This document shows, piece after piece, positions 16,880 through 28,401 of a stretch of DNA of 64,000 nt; the first letter of the stretch is position 1, and each line of letters opens with the position of its first letter. This stretch comes from Hydrocarboniclastica marina (GTDB taxonomy: Bacteria > Pseudomonadota > Gammaproteobacteria > Pseudomonadales > Oleiphilaceae). The DNA is taken from positions 2,604,692 through 2,668,691 of the forward strand of contig NZ_CP031093.1 in assembly GCF_004851605.1 (NCBI RefSeq). The letters are read 5' to 3'. The translations under genes and the position numbers were made by a program. The notes under the pieces were generated by a model that had not been told where the DNA came from, made no database searches, and saw only the letters and a program-made list of their open reading frames with translations.

Positions 16880-18760
16880 TTAGAACGAAACGGACATGCT
16901 GGCGCTGACGAAATCCCGATCCGTGAGTTCGTTGTAAGGTTTGCCGCCAAAGAAATTGGTGTATCCAATACCGGCCTGGTACTTGTTCAGGTAAGTCGCG
17001 CTAAGTGAGAGCCCAAGCTGTTTACGACCTTCGATGAAGTTCGCGCCTGGCTCAGGCGAATAGCCTTTTACATCGTGAGCAAGATAAAGCCCTGGCGATA
17101 CGTTTACACCCGAGAACAGGTTAGGATATTCCAGGCTGAAGCGCGCCCGATAGCCCCAGGAGAAGCTGGTGGTGAAACCATCCATGCTGCAGTTTGATGG
17201 ATTGATGTTCTGAGCTTCACAGCTGGTGGGGTTGCCGGATGAATCCACATAGCCGTCCGCTTCGCTGAAATCGCGAACACCAAACGTACCGGAGCGCCCG
17301 TACACGGCCTCACTCTTATCGGGCAGACTGTGGACATAGGTCGCGCCAACTTCCGCAACCATGGCCATACGGCTGGCTCCGAGAATCTGGTCGTAGAACT
17401 TGATAATAGTCGCCTGTAGCTGGCTGATATCGTAGCGATCGTAACCATCACTCGGCTGGCCGTAGAGTGAGTTTACATCGCCTCCAGCCTCCGCCACGCG
17501 CTTCTGACGCAGCAGGCTGAATTCATCCGCAAGGCCGCCGTGAATCAGCTCAAAGGCGTTCCACTGCAGCGGCACGTCTTCCTTGAAGCTGTATTCAGCA
17601 CCCAGGGAGTAGCCGCCGGGCACGTTGGTGTTGATACTCACACCATAGAGGTTGATGCCTTCAGGATACTCAATGTAGTACTCCGGGAACCGATCGCCAG
17701 TGGCGGGCGCTTCCTTGACCACACCGCTGACGATGGGCAGGCGGTTGTTGTAGCGGATGTAATAGAAGCCAAGCTCAGAATCGTTCAACTGGGGCACATA
17801 CCAGCGCATGGCGACACCGAACTGGTCCTTCTCATCCGCTTCGCGATCGCCCAGACGCTCGGAAATCAAACCTGCCTGCAGCGCCTGATAGTCAGGCAGC
17901 TGGCCACCGAGGAGCACCGGCCCGCAGCCATCAGAAGCGAAGTCATTCGTCGAGAAGAAGGTGCCGCAATCGTCCGGCCGGGTTTTCTGCCAGTCCATCT
18001 GAACAAAGCCTTCCAGCGTCACGTTTTCGGTAACGCCGATGGAACTGTAGAACATCTCCACCGGGAGCAGGCCTTCTTTCAGTTCTGCACCAGGGGCACG
18101 CAACGCGGGCACGTCCACGGGATTGATAACGTTAATGCCGTTCTGGATGAACGTGCTCTCGCCCCAACTGACGACCTGCTTGCCGTAGCGGAAGGTCACG
18201 GGTGTCTGGCCGAAGTTCCAGTCGGTCCAGATGTAGGCGTCGAGCAGTTCGGCGCCGGAGGCGTTGTCATCAACTTCCGAATTGAGCTGGCGGCGCTGGC
18301 CTGAAGGATCAACTGCGAGCATCTCGTCCTTCAGTTCGAAGTCGTACCAGTACCGGGCACGCGCGAACCCGCCCACACGGGTCAGATACTCTCCGTAAAC
18401 CGGCAGGTTCAGATATAGCTCGCTATTGCCTTTAACGATCTTTGAGAAGGTCTCGCCTTTTTCAAAGTTCAGATTGCCATCGTCGTAGTTGTTGGACGAT
18501 GCGCCAACGTTGGTGTTGCCGTATATGGGCTGGCCATTCTGGTCAACGCCGAGGTTGCCCTGCGAGATCAGCCTGCGATCGGGGTCCTCTGTTCTCCAGC
18601 TGGCCCCTGCGGTCAATTGGGTGTCAAAGGCGCCTTCGATATCACCGAGATAAAACTGGAAGGCGGAAGCGGGTGCCGAAATACCTGCGGCAACTGCAGC
18701 GGCCAGAGGAAGCCTGAGCCACTTCTGACACCGTTGTGTTCTTCTTATCATTGAACGCAC
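16880..18760 (-). CDS. DUF1302 domain-containing outer-membrane protein
   Basis: A 626-residue predicted outer-membrane beta-barrel. A cleavable signal peptide (about 1-33, ending SAPASAFQF) is followed by the DUF1302 opening (LGDIEGAFDTQLTAGASWR) and the conserved FRYGKQVVSWGESTFIQNGIN, shortened here. The protein ends in strands closing with SMSVSF and a terminal Phe. The pairing with DUF1329 suggests movement of a hydrophobic or lipid substrate across the envelope; that role is inference. It is the first gene of its operon and starts 390 bp from a divergent thiolase. Confidence 0.92.
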   Translation of the reverse strand: MRSMIRRTQRCQKWLRLPLAAAVAAGISAPASAFQFYLGDIEGAFDTQLTAGASWRTEDPDRRLISQGNLGVDQNGQPIYGNTNVGASSNNYDDGNLNFEKGETFSKIVKGNSELYLNLPVYGEYLTRVGGFARARYWYDFELKDEMLAVDPSGQRRQLNSEVDDNASGAELLDAYIWTDWNFGQTPVTFRYGKQVVSWGESTFIQNGINVINPVDVPALRAPGAELKEGLLPVEMFYSSIGVTENVTLEGFVQMDWQKTRPDDCGTFFSTNDFASDGCGPVLLGGQLPDYQALQAGLISERLGDREADEKDQFGVAMRWYVPQLNDSELGFYYIRYNNRLPIVSGVVKEAPATGDRFPEYYIEYPEGINLYGVSINTNVPGGYSLGAEYSFKEDVPLQWNAFELIHGGLADEFSLLRQKRVAEAGGDVNSLYGQPSDGYDRYDISQLQATIIKFYDQILGASRMAMVAEVGATYVHSLPDKSEAVYGRSGTFGVRDFSEADGYVDSSGNPTSCEAQNINPSNCSMDGFTTSFSWGYRARFSLEYPNLFSGVNVSPGLYLAHDVKGYSPEPGANFIEGRKQLGLSLSATYLNKYQAGIGYTNFFGGKPYNELTDRDFVSASMSVSF

Positions 18761-19150
18761 TCCATCTTTTTTATTGGAATCGCAGCTCTTTCAAGCCTTT
18801 CAATTATTCGGGCGAGCTGGCACTGACCGCTCGCTACGCCCCACCCGACTTGAAGGCCCTATTCGCCGTTAACATTCTGAAACCTGAAGCGATGACTGAA
18901 CTATATCCAAGGCCCGAGTCCAGTTTTATCAGTCAAAAGTATGATTTTCCGGTCATCCGCTGGCCCGCACGGGTCGCCCGGCAAGCTCTGCGGCACTGCC
19001 GCCTAACCTTGAATTCACTTCACTATAGACGCCAATCTGCCACTCGACCACTTTACCGCCGCGCAAGACAGTCTGAACCTGCTGTAACTTGCGCCCTTTT
19101 TTGAGGGTACAATCAACCGTTCAACTGCAGACCTGTACTAGAGGAACAAC
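18761..19150. other. Divergent promoter region, DUF1302 gene / thiolase
   Basis: No gene is supported in these 390 bp. A TACAAT -10 candidate for the thiolase lies at 19108-19113 with a poor -35, and AGAGGAAC precedes its ATG. On the minus side ATGGAG precedes the DUF1302 start by about seven bases. The segment near 18830-18850 carries a CGCTCGCTACGCCCCACCC stretch that loosely resembles the REP-like sequence at 37331, but it forms no good hairpin. Confidence 0.4.
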
Positions 19151-20335
19151 ATGAACACTGATTCGGTCGTAATTGTCAGCGGTAGTCGTACGCCGATGGG
19201 CGGATTCCAGGGCAGTCTCGCGGGCCTGACGGCACCGGAACTGGGCGCAGCCAGCATTCGCGAAGCGATTGCCCGGGCCGGGCTCGAGCCAGCGGATATT
19301 CAGGAAGTCATTCTGGGTAACGTGCTGCCAGCCGGCCTGAAGCAGGGACCGGCGCGGCAGGCCATGCGCCAGGCAGGCATTCCGGATGGCACCGGCGCTA
19401 CAACTATTAACAAGCTATGCGGCTCGGGCATGAAAGCAGCCATGCTCGCCCACGACCTTATCAAGGCCGGCACCAACGACATAATGGTCGCCGGTGGTAT
19501 GGAAAGCATGTCCAACGCGCCCTATCTGCTGCCTACCGCACGCAAGGGCTATCGGATGGGGCCAGGCGACCGCGCGCTGGACCACATGTTTCTCGATGGG
19601 CTGGAAGACGCCGAAACAGGCAAGCTCATGGGTGCCTTTGCCCAGGAAGTAGCTGACAGAAAGGGCTACTCCCGCGAAGATATGGACGCTTTTGCGATCC
19701 AGTCCCTGCAACGGGCGCAGCACGCGATGAAAGAGGGTTGGCTCAAGGATGAAATCGTGCCAGTCACCGTCCCTGGCCGAAAAGGCGACACGCTGGTCGC
19801 GGAAGATGAGCAGCCCCTGACCGCCAACCTGGAAAAGATACCAACGTTGCGTCCCGCATTCAGCAAGGACGGCACAATTACCGCGGCCAATGCATCCTCC
19901 ATCTCTGACGGCGCGTCCGCACTGGTGCTCATGCGGGAGTCCGAAGCAAACCGTCGCGGCCTCAAACCGCTTGCCCGTATTGTCGGCCATAGCACTCACT
20001 CCCAGCACCCGTCTGAGTTTACCTGCGCCCCGGTTGGAGCGATCAAAGCCCTGTTCGAGCGCACGAGCTGGTCCAGCGAACAGGTTGACCTGTTTGAGAT
20101 CAACGAAGCGTTCGCAATGGTTGCGATGATGCCGATCCGGGAATTGGGTCTGGACCCTGCCAAGGTAAACATTCACGGCGGCGCCTGCGCCCAGGGTCAT
20201 CCGGTAGGGTCAACCGGCTCTCGCCTGCTGGTGACACTGATGTACGCCCTGAAGCGCGTCGGCAAGAAGCGTGGGGTCGCGGCACTCTGTATCGGCGGGG
20301 GCGAAGCAACCGCCATGGCCATAGAGATGCTGTAG
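19151..20335 (+). CDS. Acetyl-CoA C-acyltransferase (thiolase)
   Basis: Thiolase of 394 residues that condenses two acetyl-CoA molecules or cleaves 3-ketoacyl-CoA in the cytoplasm. The nucleophilic cysteine lies in NKLCGSGMKA near residue 90, the catalytic histidine in NIHGGACAQGHPVGSTGSR and the second cysteine in ALCIGGGEATAMAIE. These motifs fit the AtoB/PhaA group, which act in fatty-acid or polyhydroxyalkanoate metabolism, but the pathway cannot be fixed because no partner gene is adjacent. AGAGGAAC precedes the ATG. Confidence 0.93.
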   Translation: MNTDSVVIVSGSRTPMGGFQGSLAGLTAPELGAASIREAIARAGLEPADIQEVILGNVLPAGLKQGPARQAMRQAGIPDGTGATTINKLCGSGMKAAMLAHDLIKAGTNDIMVAGGMESMSNAPYLLPTARKGYRMGPGDRALDHMFLDGLEDAETGKLMGAFAQEVADRKGYSREDMDAFAIQSLQRAQHAMKEGWLKDEIVPVTVPGRKGDTLVAEDEQPLTANLEKIPTLRPAFSKDGTITAANASSISDGASALVLMRESEANRRGLKPLARIVGHSTHSQHPSEFTCAPVGAIKALFERTSWSSEQVDLFEINEAFAMVAMMPIRELGLDPAKVNIHGGACAQGHPVGSTGSRLLVTLMYALKRVGKKRGVAALCIGGGEATAMAIEML

Positions 20336-20344
20336 GCGGAAACC

Positions 20345-20378
20345 GCCCCGGTTGCGACATTCAGATCGAAACCGGGGC
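20345..20378. terminator. Stem-loop between the convergent thiolase and zapE genes
   Basis: A perfect 9-bp stem, GCCCCGGTT (20345-20353) with AACCGGGGC (20370-20378), encloses a 16-base loop between two convergent stops. Neither side has a T-run, so it may protect 3' ends rather than terminate strongly. Confidence 0.5.
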
Positions 20379-20399
20379 AATGCGGACCCTTGCAGAAGC

Positions 20400-21497
20400 T
20401 CAGGCCTTGTGGGCCATCTCGAGATACTCATGGGACTGCATCTCAAGCAGGCGGGATTCGGTTCGCTCAAACTCGAAGGACAGTTTTCCGCCTTTATAGA
20501 GCTCGGTGATAGGCTCCTCCGCTGAGATAATAACCTTCACGCAGCGATCATAGAACTCATCGATCATGTTGACGAAGCGCCGCGCGACGTCATCGTGAGC
20601 GGAGCCCATCGCGGGCACGTCGCTGATGATGATGGCGTGGAATTCCCGCGCGAGCTCAATGTAGTCATTCTGGCTACGCGGGCCGTCACAGAGGTCGCGG
20701 AACCGAAACCAGACGACATCCTCCGCATGCTTTACGGCCGGGATCTGGCGTCCGTTAATGTCCAGGCTTGACCCCTGCTGGCCTGCTCCGACGGCCAACC
20801 TTTCGTAGCTCTGTTGCAGTGCTTGCTGTGACTGCTCCCCAAGAGGCCAGTGGTAGAGCTCAGCCTGCTCAAGCGAACGGAGCCTGTAATCGACCCCGGC
20901 GTCGACGTTGACCACTTCAGTATGTTCCTTGAGGAGCTTGATAGCGGGCACAAAGCGGGCACGCTGGAGGCCGTCCTTGTACAACCCATCAGGAACTATG
21001 TTGGACGTACAGACCAACGTAACCCCTCTGCTGAAAAGGCCGTCGAGCAGGTTAGCCAGAATCATGGCGTCACCGATGTCGGAGACGAAAAACTCGTCAA
21101 AGCAGATGACAATCGCCTCCTCGCTGAACTTTTCCGCAATACTGTCGAGCGGATTTTTGACGTCTGCGAGCCCCTTCAACTCCCGGTGCACACGCTGCAT
21201 GAAGCGATGAAAATGAACCCTCATCTTGCGCTTGAAAGGCAGCGCCTCATAGAAGGTGTCCATGAGGTAGGTTTTGCCCCGGCCAACACCCCCCCAGAAA
21301 TACAGCCCCTTGGGCGGCGTCACACGTCCGCCATTGAAGCGTCGCTTGATACGGAAAAGAACACTCTGGTGCCGTTCTTCAACAGTCACCAGTCGCTCAT
21401 ACAGTGCCTGCAGCTTTTTTACTGCATGCTCCTGGGCTTCGTCATGCTGGAAGTCGGGATTTTCCAGGTCCTGCTGGTAGCGCTGCCAGGGAGTCAT
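20400..21497 (-). CDS. zapE: Cell division protein ZapE (AFG1-like ATPase)
   Basis: P-loop ATPase of 365 residues. E. coli ZapE binds FtsZ and destabilises polymers during late division. The opening TPWQRYQQDLENPDF, Walker A GGVGRGKTYLMD near residues 69-80, HFHRFMQRVH, Walker B ICFDEFFVSDIGDAM and the sensor CTSNIVPDGLYKDGLQR are all canonical. The length matches the family (about 375). It is divergent from zapG, another division-linked gene. Confidence 0.95.
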   Translation of the reverse strand: MTPWQRYQQDLENPDFQHDEAQEHAVKKLQALYERLVTVEERHQSVLFRIKRRFNGGRVTPPKGLYFWGGVGRGKTYLMDTFYEALPFKRKMRVHFHRFMQRVHRELKGLADVKNPLDSIAEKFSEEAIVICFDEFFVSDIGDAMILANLLDGLFSRGVTLVCTSNIVPDGLYKDGLQRARFVPAIKLLKEHTEVVNVDAGVDYRLRSLEQAELYHWPLGEQSQQALQQSYERLAVGAGQQGSSLDINGRQIPAVKHAEDVVWFRFRDLCDGPRSQNDYIELAREFHAIIISDVPAMGSAHDDVARRFVNMIDEFYDRCVKVIISAEEPITELYKGGKLSFEFERTESRLLEMQSHEYLEMAHKA

Positions 21498-21652
21498 ATA
21501 CAGCCTCGTGATGCCTCAATGGAGGCGACATTGTCGTTCATTACCCAGCGCTGAAAAAGTCCTATAATTGATGAAGCCAGGCGCGAGCAATCCCGGATGC
21601 CTCCTCATAGGAAAAGAAGGTCATGAGGCGTCGAGCCGGTTTGCGACCAATC

Positions 21653-21697
21653 GCCAATGGCGTAACATGAGCCTGATCACCGGATTGGCGTTATACT
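21653..21697 (+). promoter_or_regulatory. Candidate promoter with inverted repeat upstream of zapG
   Basis: A CGCCAAT/ATTGGCG inverted repeat (21653-21659 with 21684-21690) directly precedes a TATACT -10 (21692-21697), 46 bp before the first zapG start. The -35 is weak, which would fit a promoter helped or blocked by a factor binding the repeat. A second TATAAT (21563-21568) lies further upstream. Confidence 0.4.
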
Positions 21698-21742
21698 GTT
21701 GTCCCATCGGGTGAGCTGACCTACAGTCAGTTCCCTCCACCC

Positions 21743-22240
21743 ATGACCATGGCGAGTTTTTGCATGAACGAAGGTTACAGTGACCTGTTGTTAGTCGGCG
21801 TTGTCGCTTTGCTGCTGGGCATTGGACTGGGTCTGATTATTAGCCGCGTCTTCAACAAAGGGCCAACGCACAGCCGACGCGTCTCCCAGAAAATGGACGA
21901 GCTCCAGAACGAACATACCCGTTATCAGGCTCAGGTGAATGAGCACTTCATGGAGACGGCCCACCGCATGCGCAGGCTTAACGATTCGTACAGGGACATG
22001 TACGAGCACCTTGCCCAGGGAGCCGTTCGGCTGAGCAATGATGAAGAACTGAGGGAAATGCTCGACCCTCACGACCTGAAACTGGGCTACAACCGTAGTG
22101 CGCCGGAATCCGGTTTTGAGCCACCCCGGGATTATGCCCCGAAATCAGGTCCGCGTGAAAAAGGCACCCTGGCTGAGGACTTTGGTTTCGAACGTGGCCC
22201 CAAGCCTGACCAGGACCATAGCCTGGACAGGCCCGTCTGA
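21743..22240 (+). CDS. zapG: ZapG/YhcB-family division-associated membrane protein (DUF1043)
   Basis: A 165-residue protein with one N-terminal transmembrane helix (about 14-34, VGVVALLLGIGLGLIISRV) followed by a coiled-coil stretch (RVSQKMDELQNEHTRYQAQV, then NEHFMETAHRMRRLNDSYR) typical of YhcB. In E. coli it helps link cell division and peptidoglycan synthesis. The C-terminus is Pro-rich and acidic. The ATG at 21743 and the ATG at 21764 (158 residues, MNEGYSD) are both possible; neither has a strong ribosome-binding site. Confidence 0.88.
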   Translation: MTMASFCMNEGYSDLLLVGVVALLLGIGLGLIISRVFNKGPTHSRRVSQKMDELQNEHTRYQAQVNEHFMETAHRMRRLNDSYRDMYEHLAQGAVRLSNDEELREMLDPHDLKLGYNRSAPESGFEPPRDYAPKSGPREKGTLAEDFGFERGPKPDQDHSLDRPV

Positions 22241-22250
22241 GCGAGCGCCA

Positions 22251-22299
22251 GGCACTGATGCTGGAGTGATGGCTTGCCGACTCCAGCGTGTCTGGTGCC
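22251..22299. terminator. Stem-loop between the convergent zapG and nif3 genes
   Basis: An 8-bp GCTGGAGT/ACTCCAGC stem (22260-22267 with 22280-22287), flanked by a GGCAC/GTGCC outer pair, lies in the 62-bp gap between convergent stops. A second CCCGGT/ACCGGG hairpin (22298-22312) overlaps the nif3 stop codon. There is no strong T-tract. Confidence 0.45.
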
Positions 22300-22302
22300 C
22301 GG

Positions 22303-23067
22303 TCAAACCGGGTTGGGGATGTCAATGAACTGATGGACAACACCGAACTCTGTCGCAAGCCGCTCGCCCAGGGCCTGGACGCCGTAACGCTCGGTCGCGT
22401 GATGACCTGCTGCAAAATAGTGTATGCCCATTTCGCGCGCCAGGTGCACAGTCGGCTCCGAGACCTCCCCGCTGATAAAAGCGTCCAGCCCGGTCGCGGC
22501 CGCACGTGCAAGATAGCCTTGGGCAGCGCCGGTGCACCAGCCGATGGTCTGTATTTCGCCGCCGTCAGGCCCCACGTGTAGAGGCTCCCGGCTCAGCCTG
22601 GTCGCAATATGAGCAGCAAGGCGCTCCGCACTCATCGGTTCAGGTAGTCGCCCCTGCCACACCAGCTCACGTGGGTCGGTGGACGTTATAGGACGGATCT
22701 GTTCCAGCTCAAGTACCCGCGCAAGCTGCCTGTTATTACCGAGTTCAGCATGGGCATCAAGCGGCAGATGATAGGCAACCATACTGAGATCGTTGGCAAG
22801 CAGGCTCCGGAGTCGCTTCTTGCGAATGCCGCTGATCCGCTGATCCTCTCCTTTCCAGAAGTAACCGTGGTGCACGAGAATCATATCGGCGCCCGCTTCC
22901 AGCGCCGCGTCAATCAACGCCTGGCTGGCCGTTACACCGGTCACGACCTTGGTGACTTCCTCCCGACCTTCCACCTGCAATCCGTTGGGGCAATAGTCAG
23001 AGAATCGCTCGGGCTCAAGCCAGTGATTCATCGCATTGACGAGGGTGTCCCGACTTACTGTGGCCAT
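22303..23067 (-). CDS. Nif3-like dinuclear metal-centre protein (YbgI family)
   Basis: A 254-residue member of the Nif3/GTP cyclohydrolase I type 2 family that forms hexameric rings with two metal ions per subunit. The metal ligands appear as LVHHGYFW near residues 63-70, YHLPLDAHAELGNN near 98-111 and the late HHATERYG. The cellular function of the family is not settled. AAGGAG precedes the ATG, and only 41 bp separate it from hisC upstream on the same strand, so it is probably the last gene of the his transcript. Confidence 0.9.
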   Translation of the reverse strand: MATVSRDTLVNAMNHWLEPERFSDYCPNGLQVEGREEVTKVVTGVTASQALIDAALEAGADMILVHHGYFWKGEDQRISGIRKKRLRSLLANDLSMVAYHLPLDAHAELGNNRQLARVLELEQIRPITSTDPRELVWQGRLPEPMSAERLAAHIATRLSREPLHVGPDGGEIQTIGWCTGAAQGYLARAAATGLDAFISGEVSEPTVHLAREMGIHYFAAGHHATERYGVQALGERLATEFGVVHQFIDIPNPV

Positions 23068-23108
23068 GAAGACTCCTTGAAATGGGTAGCGGGGTCCGCG
23101 GTGCCGGT

Positions 23109-24167
23109 CTAGTCCAGAGCCTCGGCCAGAGCTGTTAACAATGACTCGTGCTGCTCCGGCGTACCGATAGTGATGCGCAGAAACTGGTCGATCCGAGGCC
23201 GGTCAAAATGACGCACTACCACCCCGCGCGCCCTTAGCTTGCTGGCGAGTGTCTTACCGTCATAGTGCGGGTGACGGGCAAACAGAAAGTTAGCGGCAGA
23301 CGGCAGCACTTCAAAGCCAAGCGCCTGCAAGTCGGTCTTCAGCTGTTGGCGCCCATCGATAACGGCATTGCGACTGTGTTCGAACCAGTCCCGGTCCGCG
23401 AATGCCGCAGCCGCACCCACGATAGCGAGGCGATCCAGCGGATAGGAGTTAAAACTATCCTTGATCCGCTCGAGCGCCTCTATCAGAGATGGATCACCCA
23501 TCGCCAACCCAACCCTCAGCCCGGCGAGAGATCTGCCTTTCGAGACGGTCTGGGTTACCAGAAGGTTCGGGTACTTATTTATCAGGCTGACCGCGCTCTC
23601 GCCGCCAAAATCGATGTAAGCCTCATCAATTACCACTACTGAGTCCGGACTGATTTTCAGCACCTCCTCAACCGCGGCCAGCGAAAGCAGACAGCCCGTC
23701 GGTGCGTTGGGGTTCGGAATGACGATACCCCCGTTTGGCCGCGCATAATCCCGGGGGTTTATCTGAAAGTCACCGTCGAGCGGAACCTCAGTAAAGCTGA
23801 TTCCGTATAGGCCGGCGTAGACCGGGTAAAAGCTGTAGGTTATATCGGGGAACAGGATGGGCGCATCGTGCTGCAGCAGACCATGGAAAACATGGGCCAG
23901 CACCTCATCGGAGCCATTCCCTACAAAAACCTGCCGGGTGTCGACTCCGTAGAAGTCTGCCACCGCTCGCTTCAGCAGGTCGCCGTTAGGATCCGGATAA
24001 AGGCGGAGGTTGTCGTTCAGCTCGGCTTTGATCGCCGCCAGCGCAGTCGGGGAAGGCCCGAATGGGTTCTCGTTGGTATTGAGTTTAACCAGATTCGCCA
24101 GCTTGGGCTGCTCCCCGGGCACATAGGGGAGCAGATCCTTGACGAACGGGCTCCAGAATCTGCTCAT
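23109..24167 (-). CDS. hisC: Histidinol-phosphate aminotransferase
   Basis: PLP-dependent aminotransferase that makes L-histidinol phosphate in histidine synthesis. Motifs: [15 protein letters not shown] near residues 26-40, [31 protein letters not shown], the PLP lysine in [14 protein letters not shown] and the C-terminal RITIGTPEQ. The chosen start ([10 protein letters not shown]) gives 352 residues, the usual length. Met at 24179 and a TTG at 24251 are alternatives; the latter sits four bases past the hisD stop but adds an unlikely Arg/Ser-rich leader. Confidence 0.92.
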   Translation of the reverse strand: MSRFWSPFVKDLLPYVPGEQPKLANLVKLNTNENPFGPSPTALAAIKAELNDNLRLYPDPNGDLLKRAVADFYGVDTRQVFVGNGSDEVLAHVFHGLLQHDAPILFPDITYSFYPVYAGLYGISFTEVPLDGDFQINPRDYARPNGGIVIPNPNAPTGCLLSLAAVEEVLKISPDSVVVIDEAYIDFGGESAVSLINKYPNLLVTQTVSKGRSLAGLRVGLAMGDPSLIEALERIKDSFNSYPLDRLAIVGAAAAFADRDWFEHSRNAVIDGRQQLKTDLQALGFEVLPSAANFLFARHPHYDGKTLASKLRARGVVVRHFDRPRIDQFLRITIGTPEQHESLLTALAEALD

Positions 24168-24255
24168 AAAGTGATCCATGAGATTGGAAGAAGACCTGCC
24201 GGATCTGGCCAAACTGCAGCGGCGCGCCGCTGGCCGGAGAAGACCCGACAAACTA

Positions 24256-25569
24256 TCACTCGTCGTCGATAATCCGATACTCGGCCGACCGGGCGTGGGC
24301 GGTTAGTCCTTCGCCTCGCGCAAGTACTGAGGCAACCTTACCCATCCGACTCGCCCCAACGGAGGTGAACCCGATTAGCGATGAGCGCTTCTGGAAGTCA
24401 TAAACCCCGAGAGGCGACGAAAAGCGCGCCGTACCAGAGGTCGGCAGAACGTGGTTGGGGCCGGCGCAATAGTCACCCAGAGCCTCGGCGGTGTAGCGCC
24501 CGAGGAAAATCGCACCGGCGTGTCTGAGCTTCGGCAATAGCGCCGAAGGGTCATCCACCGACACCTCCAGGTGCTCTGGCGCAATCCGGTTGCTGATACG
24601 CGCAGCTTCATCGAGATCAGCGACCTGAATAAGCGCTGCCCGGTCCTGGATCGACTGGCTGGCGATGGCCGAGCGCTCCAGCGTGGGAGTCAGGCGCATC
24701 AGGCTCTCTTCTACCGCATCGAGAAAACCGGCACTCGGCGACAGCAGTATGGACTGCGCCTGTTCATCGTGCTCCGCCTGGGACAGCAGGTCCATCGCAA
24801 TCCAGTCCGGTGGAGTTTCACCGTCGCAGATAACAAGAATCTCGGATGGTCCCGCGACCATGTCAATGCCGACCACGCCGAAGACTTCTTTCTTGGCAGT
24901 GGCGACGTAAATGTTACCGGGCCCCACAATCTTGTCGACGGCTGGGATAGTCTCTGTGCCATAGGCCAACGCGGCCACGGCCTGGGCGCCGCCGAGGGTG
25001 AAGATACGGTCAACGCCACCGATGGAGGCCGCCGCCAGCACGAGATCGTTCAGCTCGCCCCCGGGGGCCGGCACGACCATGATGACTTCCGGCACCCCGG
25101 CAACCTTCGCCGGAATCACATTCATAAGTACAGATGAGGGATACGCGGCCTTGCCGCCGGGTACGTAGATACCTGCCCTGTCCACCGGGCCAACTTGCTG
25201 GCCAAGCACAGTGCCGTCCTCATCCTCAAACTGCCAGGAAGCCTGCACCTGCTTGTCGTGGTAAAGCCGAATCCGCTGAGCTGCGCACTCCAGGGCATCA
25301 CGTTGCGCCGGAGTGATACGCGCAAGTGCTTCGGCCATACGTTGGGCAGACACTTCCAGGTCGTTTACTGACCCTGCCGACAGGTGGTCAAAACGTTCGG
25401 TGTACTCCAGTAGCGCCCGATCGCCGCGAACGCGCACATCCGCAAGTATGGCGCGCACGGAATCCGACACCTGTGTGTCGGTCGCTGCATCCCAGGCGAG
25501 GAGCTTACCCAGCGCCTCATCAAAGCCCGCGTCTGCCGTGCTCATCCGCCTGATTTTCAATTCACTCAT
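24256..25569 (-). CDS. hisD: Histidinol dehydrogenase
   Basis: Zinc enzyme that oxidises L-histidinol to L-histidine with two NAD, the last two steps of the pathway. Of 437 residues, the visible motifs are [48 protein letters not shown] and the metal/catalytic [13 protein letters not shown]. The start at 25569 (MSELKIRR) is supported by AGGTGA eight bases upstream; the in-frame GTG at 25581 overlaps that site. It lies 113 bp after hisG and before hisC. Confidence 0.95.
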   Translation of the reverse strand: MSELKIRRMSTADAGFDEALGKLLAWDAATDTQVSDSVRAILADVRVRGDRALLEYTERFDHLSAGSVNDLEVSAQRMAEALARITPAQRDALECAAQRIRLYHDKQVQASWQFEDEDGTVLGQQVGPVDRAGIYVPGGKAAYPSSVLMNVIPAKVAGVPEVIMVVPAPGGELNDLVLAAASIGGVDRIFTLGGAQAVAALAYGTETIPAVDKIVGPGNIYVATAKKEVFGVVGIDMVAGPSEILVICDGETPPDWIAMDLLSQAEHDEQAQSILLSPSAGFLDAVEESLMRLTPTLERSAIASQSIQDRAALIQVADLDEAARISNRIAPEHLEVSVDDPSALLPKLRHAGAIFLGRYTAEALGDYCAGPNHVLPTSGTARFSSPLGVYDFQKRSSLIGFTSVGASRMGKVASVLARGEGLTAHARSAEYRIIDDE

Positions 25570-25682
25570 GCTTCGATTCACCTGAAACTCTCTGGAAACC
25601 GGTCACCTGCCGCTCACTGTAAACCGGAAAGTCGTGCCCGCGATCGGGGCCTGACGACACTCACGTGGTGCCGCCCGTGACG

Positions 25683-26327
25683 CTAGTCTGTGTGACGCCG
25701 CGCTACCGCCTCAGCCATGGCACCGATAATGGGCTGAATCTGGGCATGCTTCATCTTCATCGATGCCCGGTTGACCACAAGCCGCGAGCTTATCGATGCA
25801 ATTGTTTCCCTGGGTTCCAGTCCATTGGCGCGAAGGGTGTTACCCGTATCCACGATATCGACTATTTCGTCAGCCAACCCCAGTATCGGGGCCAGTTCCA
25901 TGGCACCGTAGAGCTTGATGATATCCGCCTGTTTGCCCTGTGCCGAATAATACTGCTTGGCCAGGCTGACAAACTTGGTAGCGACCCGGACCCTGCCGCG
26001 CGGCGACTTTTCACCGGCCCGGCCCGCGGTCATCAGGCGGCAACGGGCAATCCTGAGGTCAAGCGGCTCGTAAAGGCCTTCCGCGCCGTGTTCCATCAGC
26101 ACGTCCTTGCCCGTTACCCCGATATCCGCGCCGCCATACTGCACATACGTAGGCACATCGGTGGCGCGCAGGATAAGGATCCTGACCCTGTCGTCGGTGG
26201 TCTCGAAAACGAGCTTGCGCGTGTTTTCCAGATCGTCTGTTATTTCTATCCCGGCTTCCGCCAGTAGCGGCAGTGTTTCTTTGAGAATCCGTCCCTTGGA
26301 CAACGCGATCGTAATCATCTCATTCAT
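25683..26327 (-). CDS. hisG: ATP phosphoribosyltransferase, short form
   Basis: First and feedback-controlled enzyme of histidine synthesis, joining ATP and PRPP. At 214 residues it is the HisG-S form, which lacks the C-terminal regulatory domain and needs HisZ as partner; hisZ is not in the window. Typical motifs are [40 protein letters not shown] and [16 protein letters not shown]. It starts six bases after the murA stop, so it is co-transcribed with murA. Confidence 0.95.
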   Translation of the reverse strand: MNEMITIALSKGRILKETLPLLAEAGIEITDDLENTRKLVFETTDDRVRILILRATDVPTYVQYGGADIGVTGKDVLMEHGAEGLYEPLDLRIARCRLMTAGRAGEKSPRGRVRVATKFVSLAKQYYSAQGKQADIIKLYGAMELAPILGLADEIVDIVDTGNTLRANGLEPRETIASISSRLVVNRASMKMKHAQIQPIIGAMAEAVARRHTD

Positions 26328-26333
26328 AGCCCG

Positions 26334-28012
<1,679 letters not shown>

Positions 28013-28401
28013 GGCGTTCTCCTCAAATATGGATCAATTACGTGTCATTTATCGCAAAGTACCCGCACACCGGGCTTCACGTTGTTCCTGCAGCACATAA
28101 ACAGCACTCCAGGCGTCCTACCACCCGATTCCAGACATAACCACTGGCGACGGCAGACTTGGCGGCCCGGCAGTGAAAGCCTGACGCTGCATGTTCTGCG
28201 CCGATAGCCTGGAACACCAGGCTGGGTCAGCAGGTCAGCACAACCGGCACCTGGAAAGCCCGGACCCGAAGACGTATCAGAAGGCGGCGCCTGGAAAAGG
28301 ACCAGGGTGCACTGAAACAGGAGAGGGATTGTACCGAATATTGCTCAATTGCTAAACCGGGCTGCCCTGCGGGGCGGCCAGGTTAAATTGGGAGAGGAGT
28401 C
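28013..28401. other. Long gap between mlaB and ibaG
   Basis: No coding region is supported in these 389 bp, although mlaB and ibaG are normally adjacent. It contains an AGCCTGG-AACA-CCAGGCT hairpin (28206-28223), short CACCTGGAAA-like repeats near 28249 and 28288, a GC-rich inverted repeat just after mlaB (about 28360-28382) and a promoter candidate for ibaG-murA. Confidence 0.45.
28328..28355 (-). promoter_or_regulatory. Candidate promoter for ibaG-murA-hisGDC-nif3
   Basis: On the minus strand TTAGCA (28350-28355) and TACAAT (28328-28333) are separated by 16 bases, about 315 bp upstream of ibaG. A separate promoter is plausible because the usual close spacing to mlaB is lost. Confidence 0.35.

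Noticed and set aside
17540-18304. A 254-codon plus-strand open frame inside the DUF1302 gene
   Set aside because: It is antisense to a well-supported outer-membrane protein, with no ribosome-binding site or recognisable domain.
19415-20200. A 261-codon minus-strand open frame inside the thiolase gene
   Set aside because: The thiolase on the plus strand has all catalytic motifs, and the antisense product resembles nothing known.
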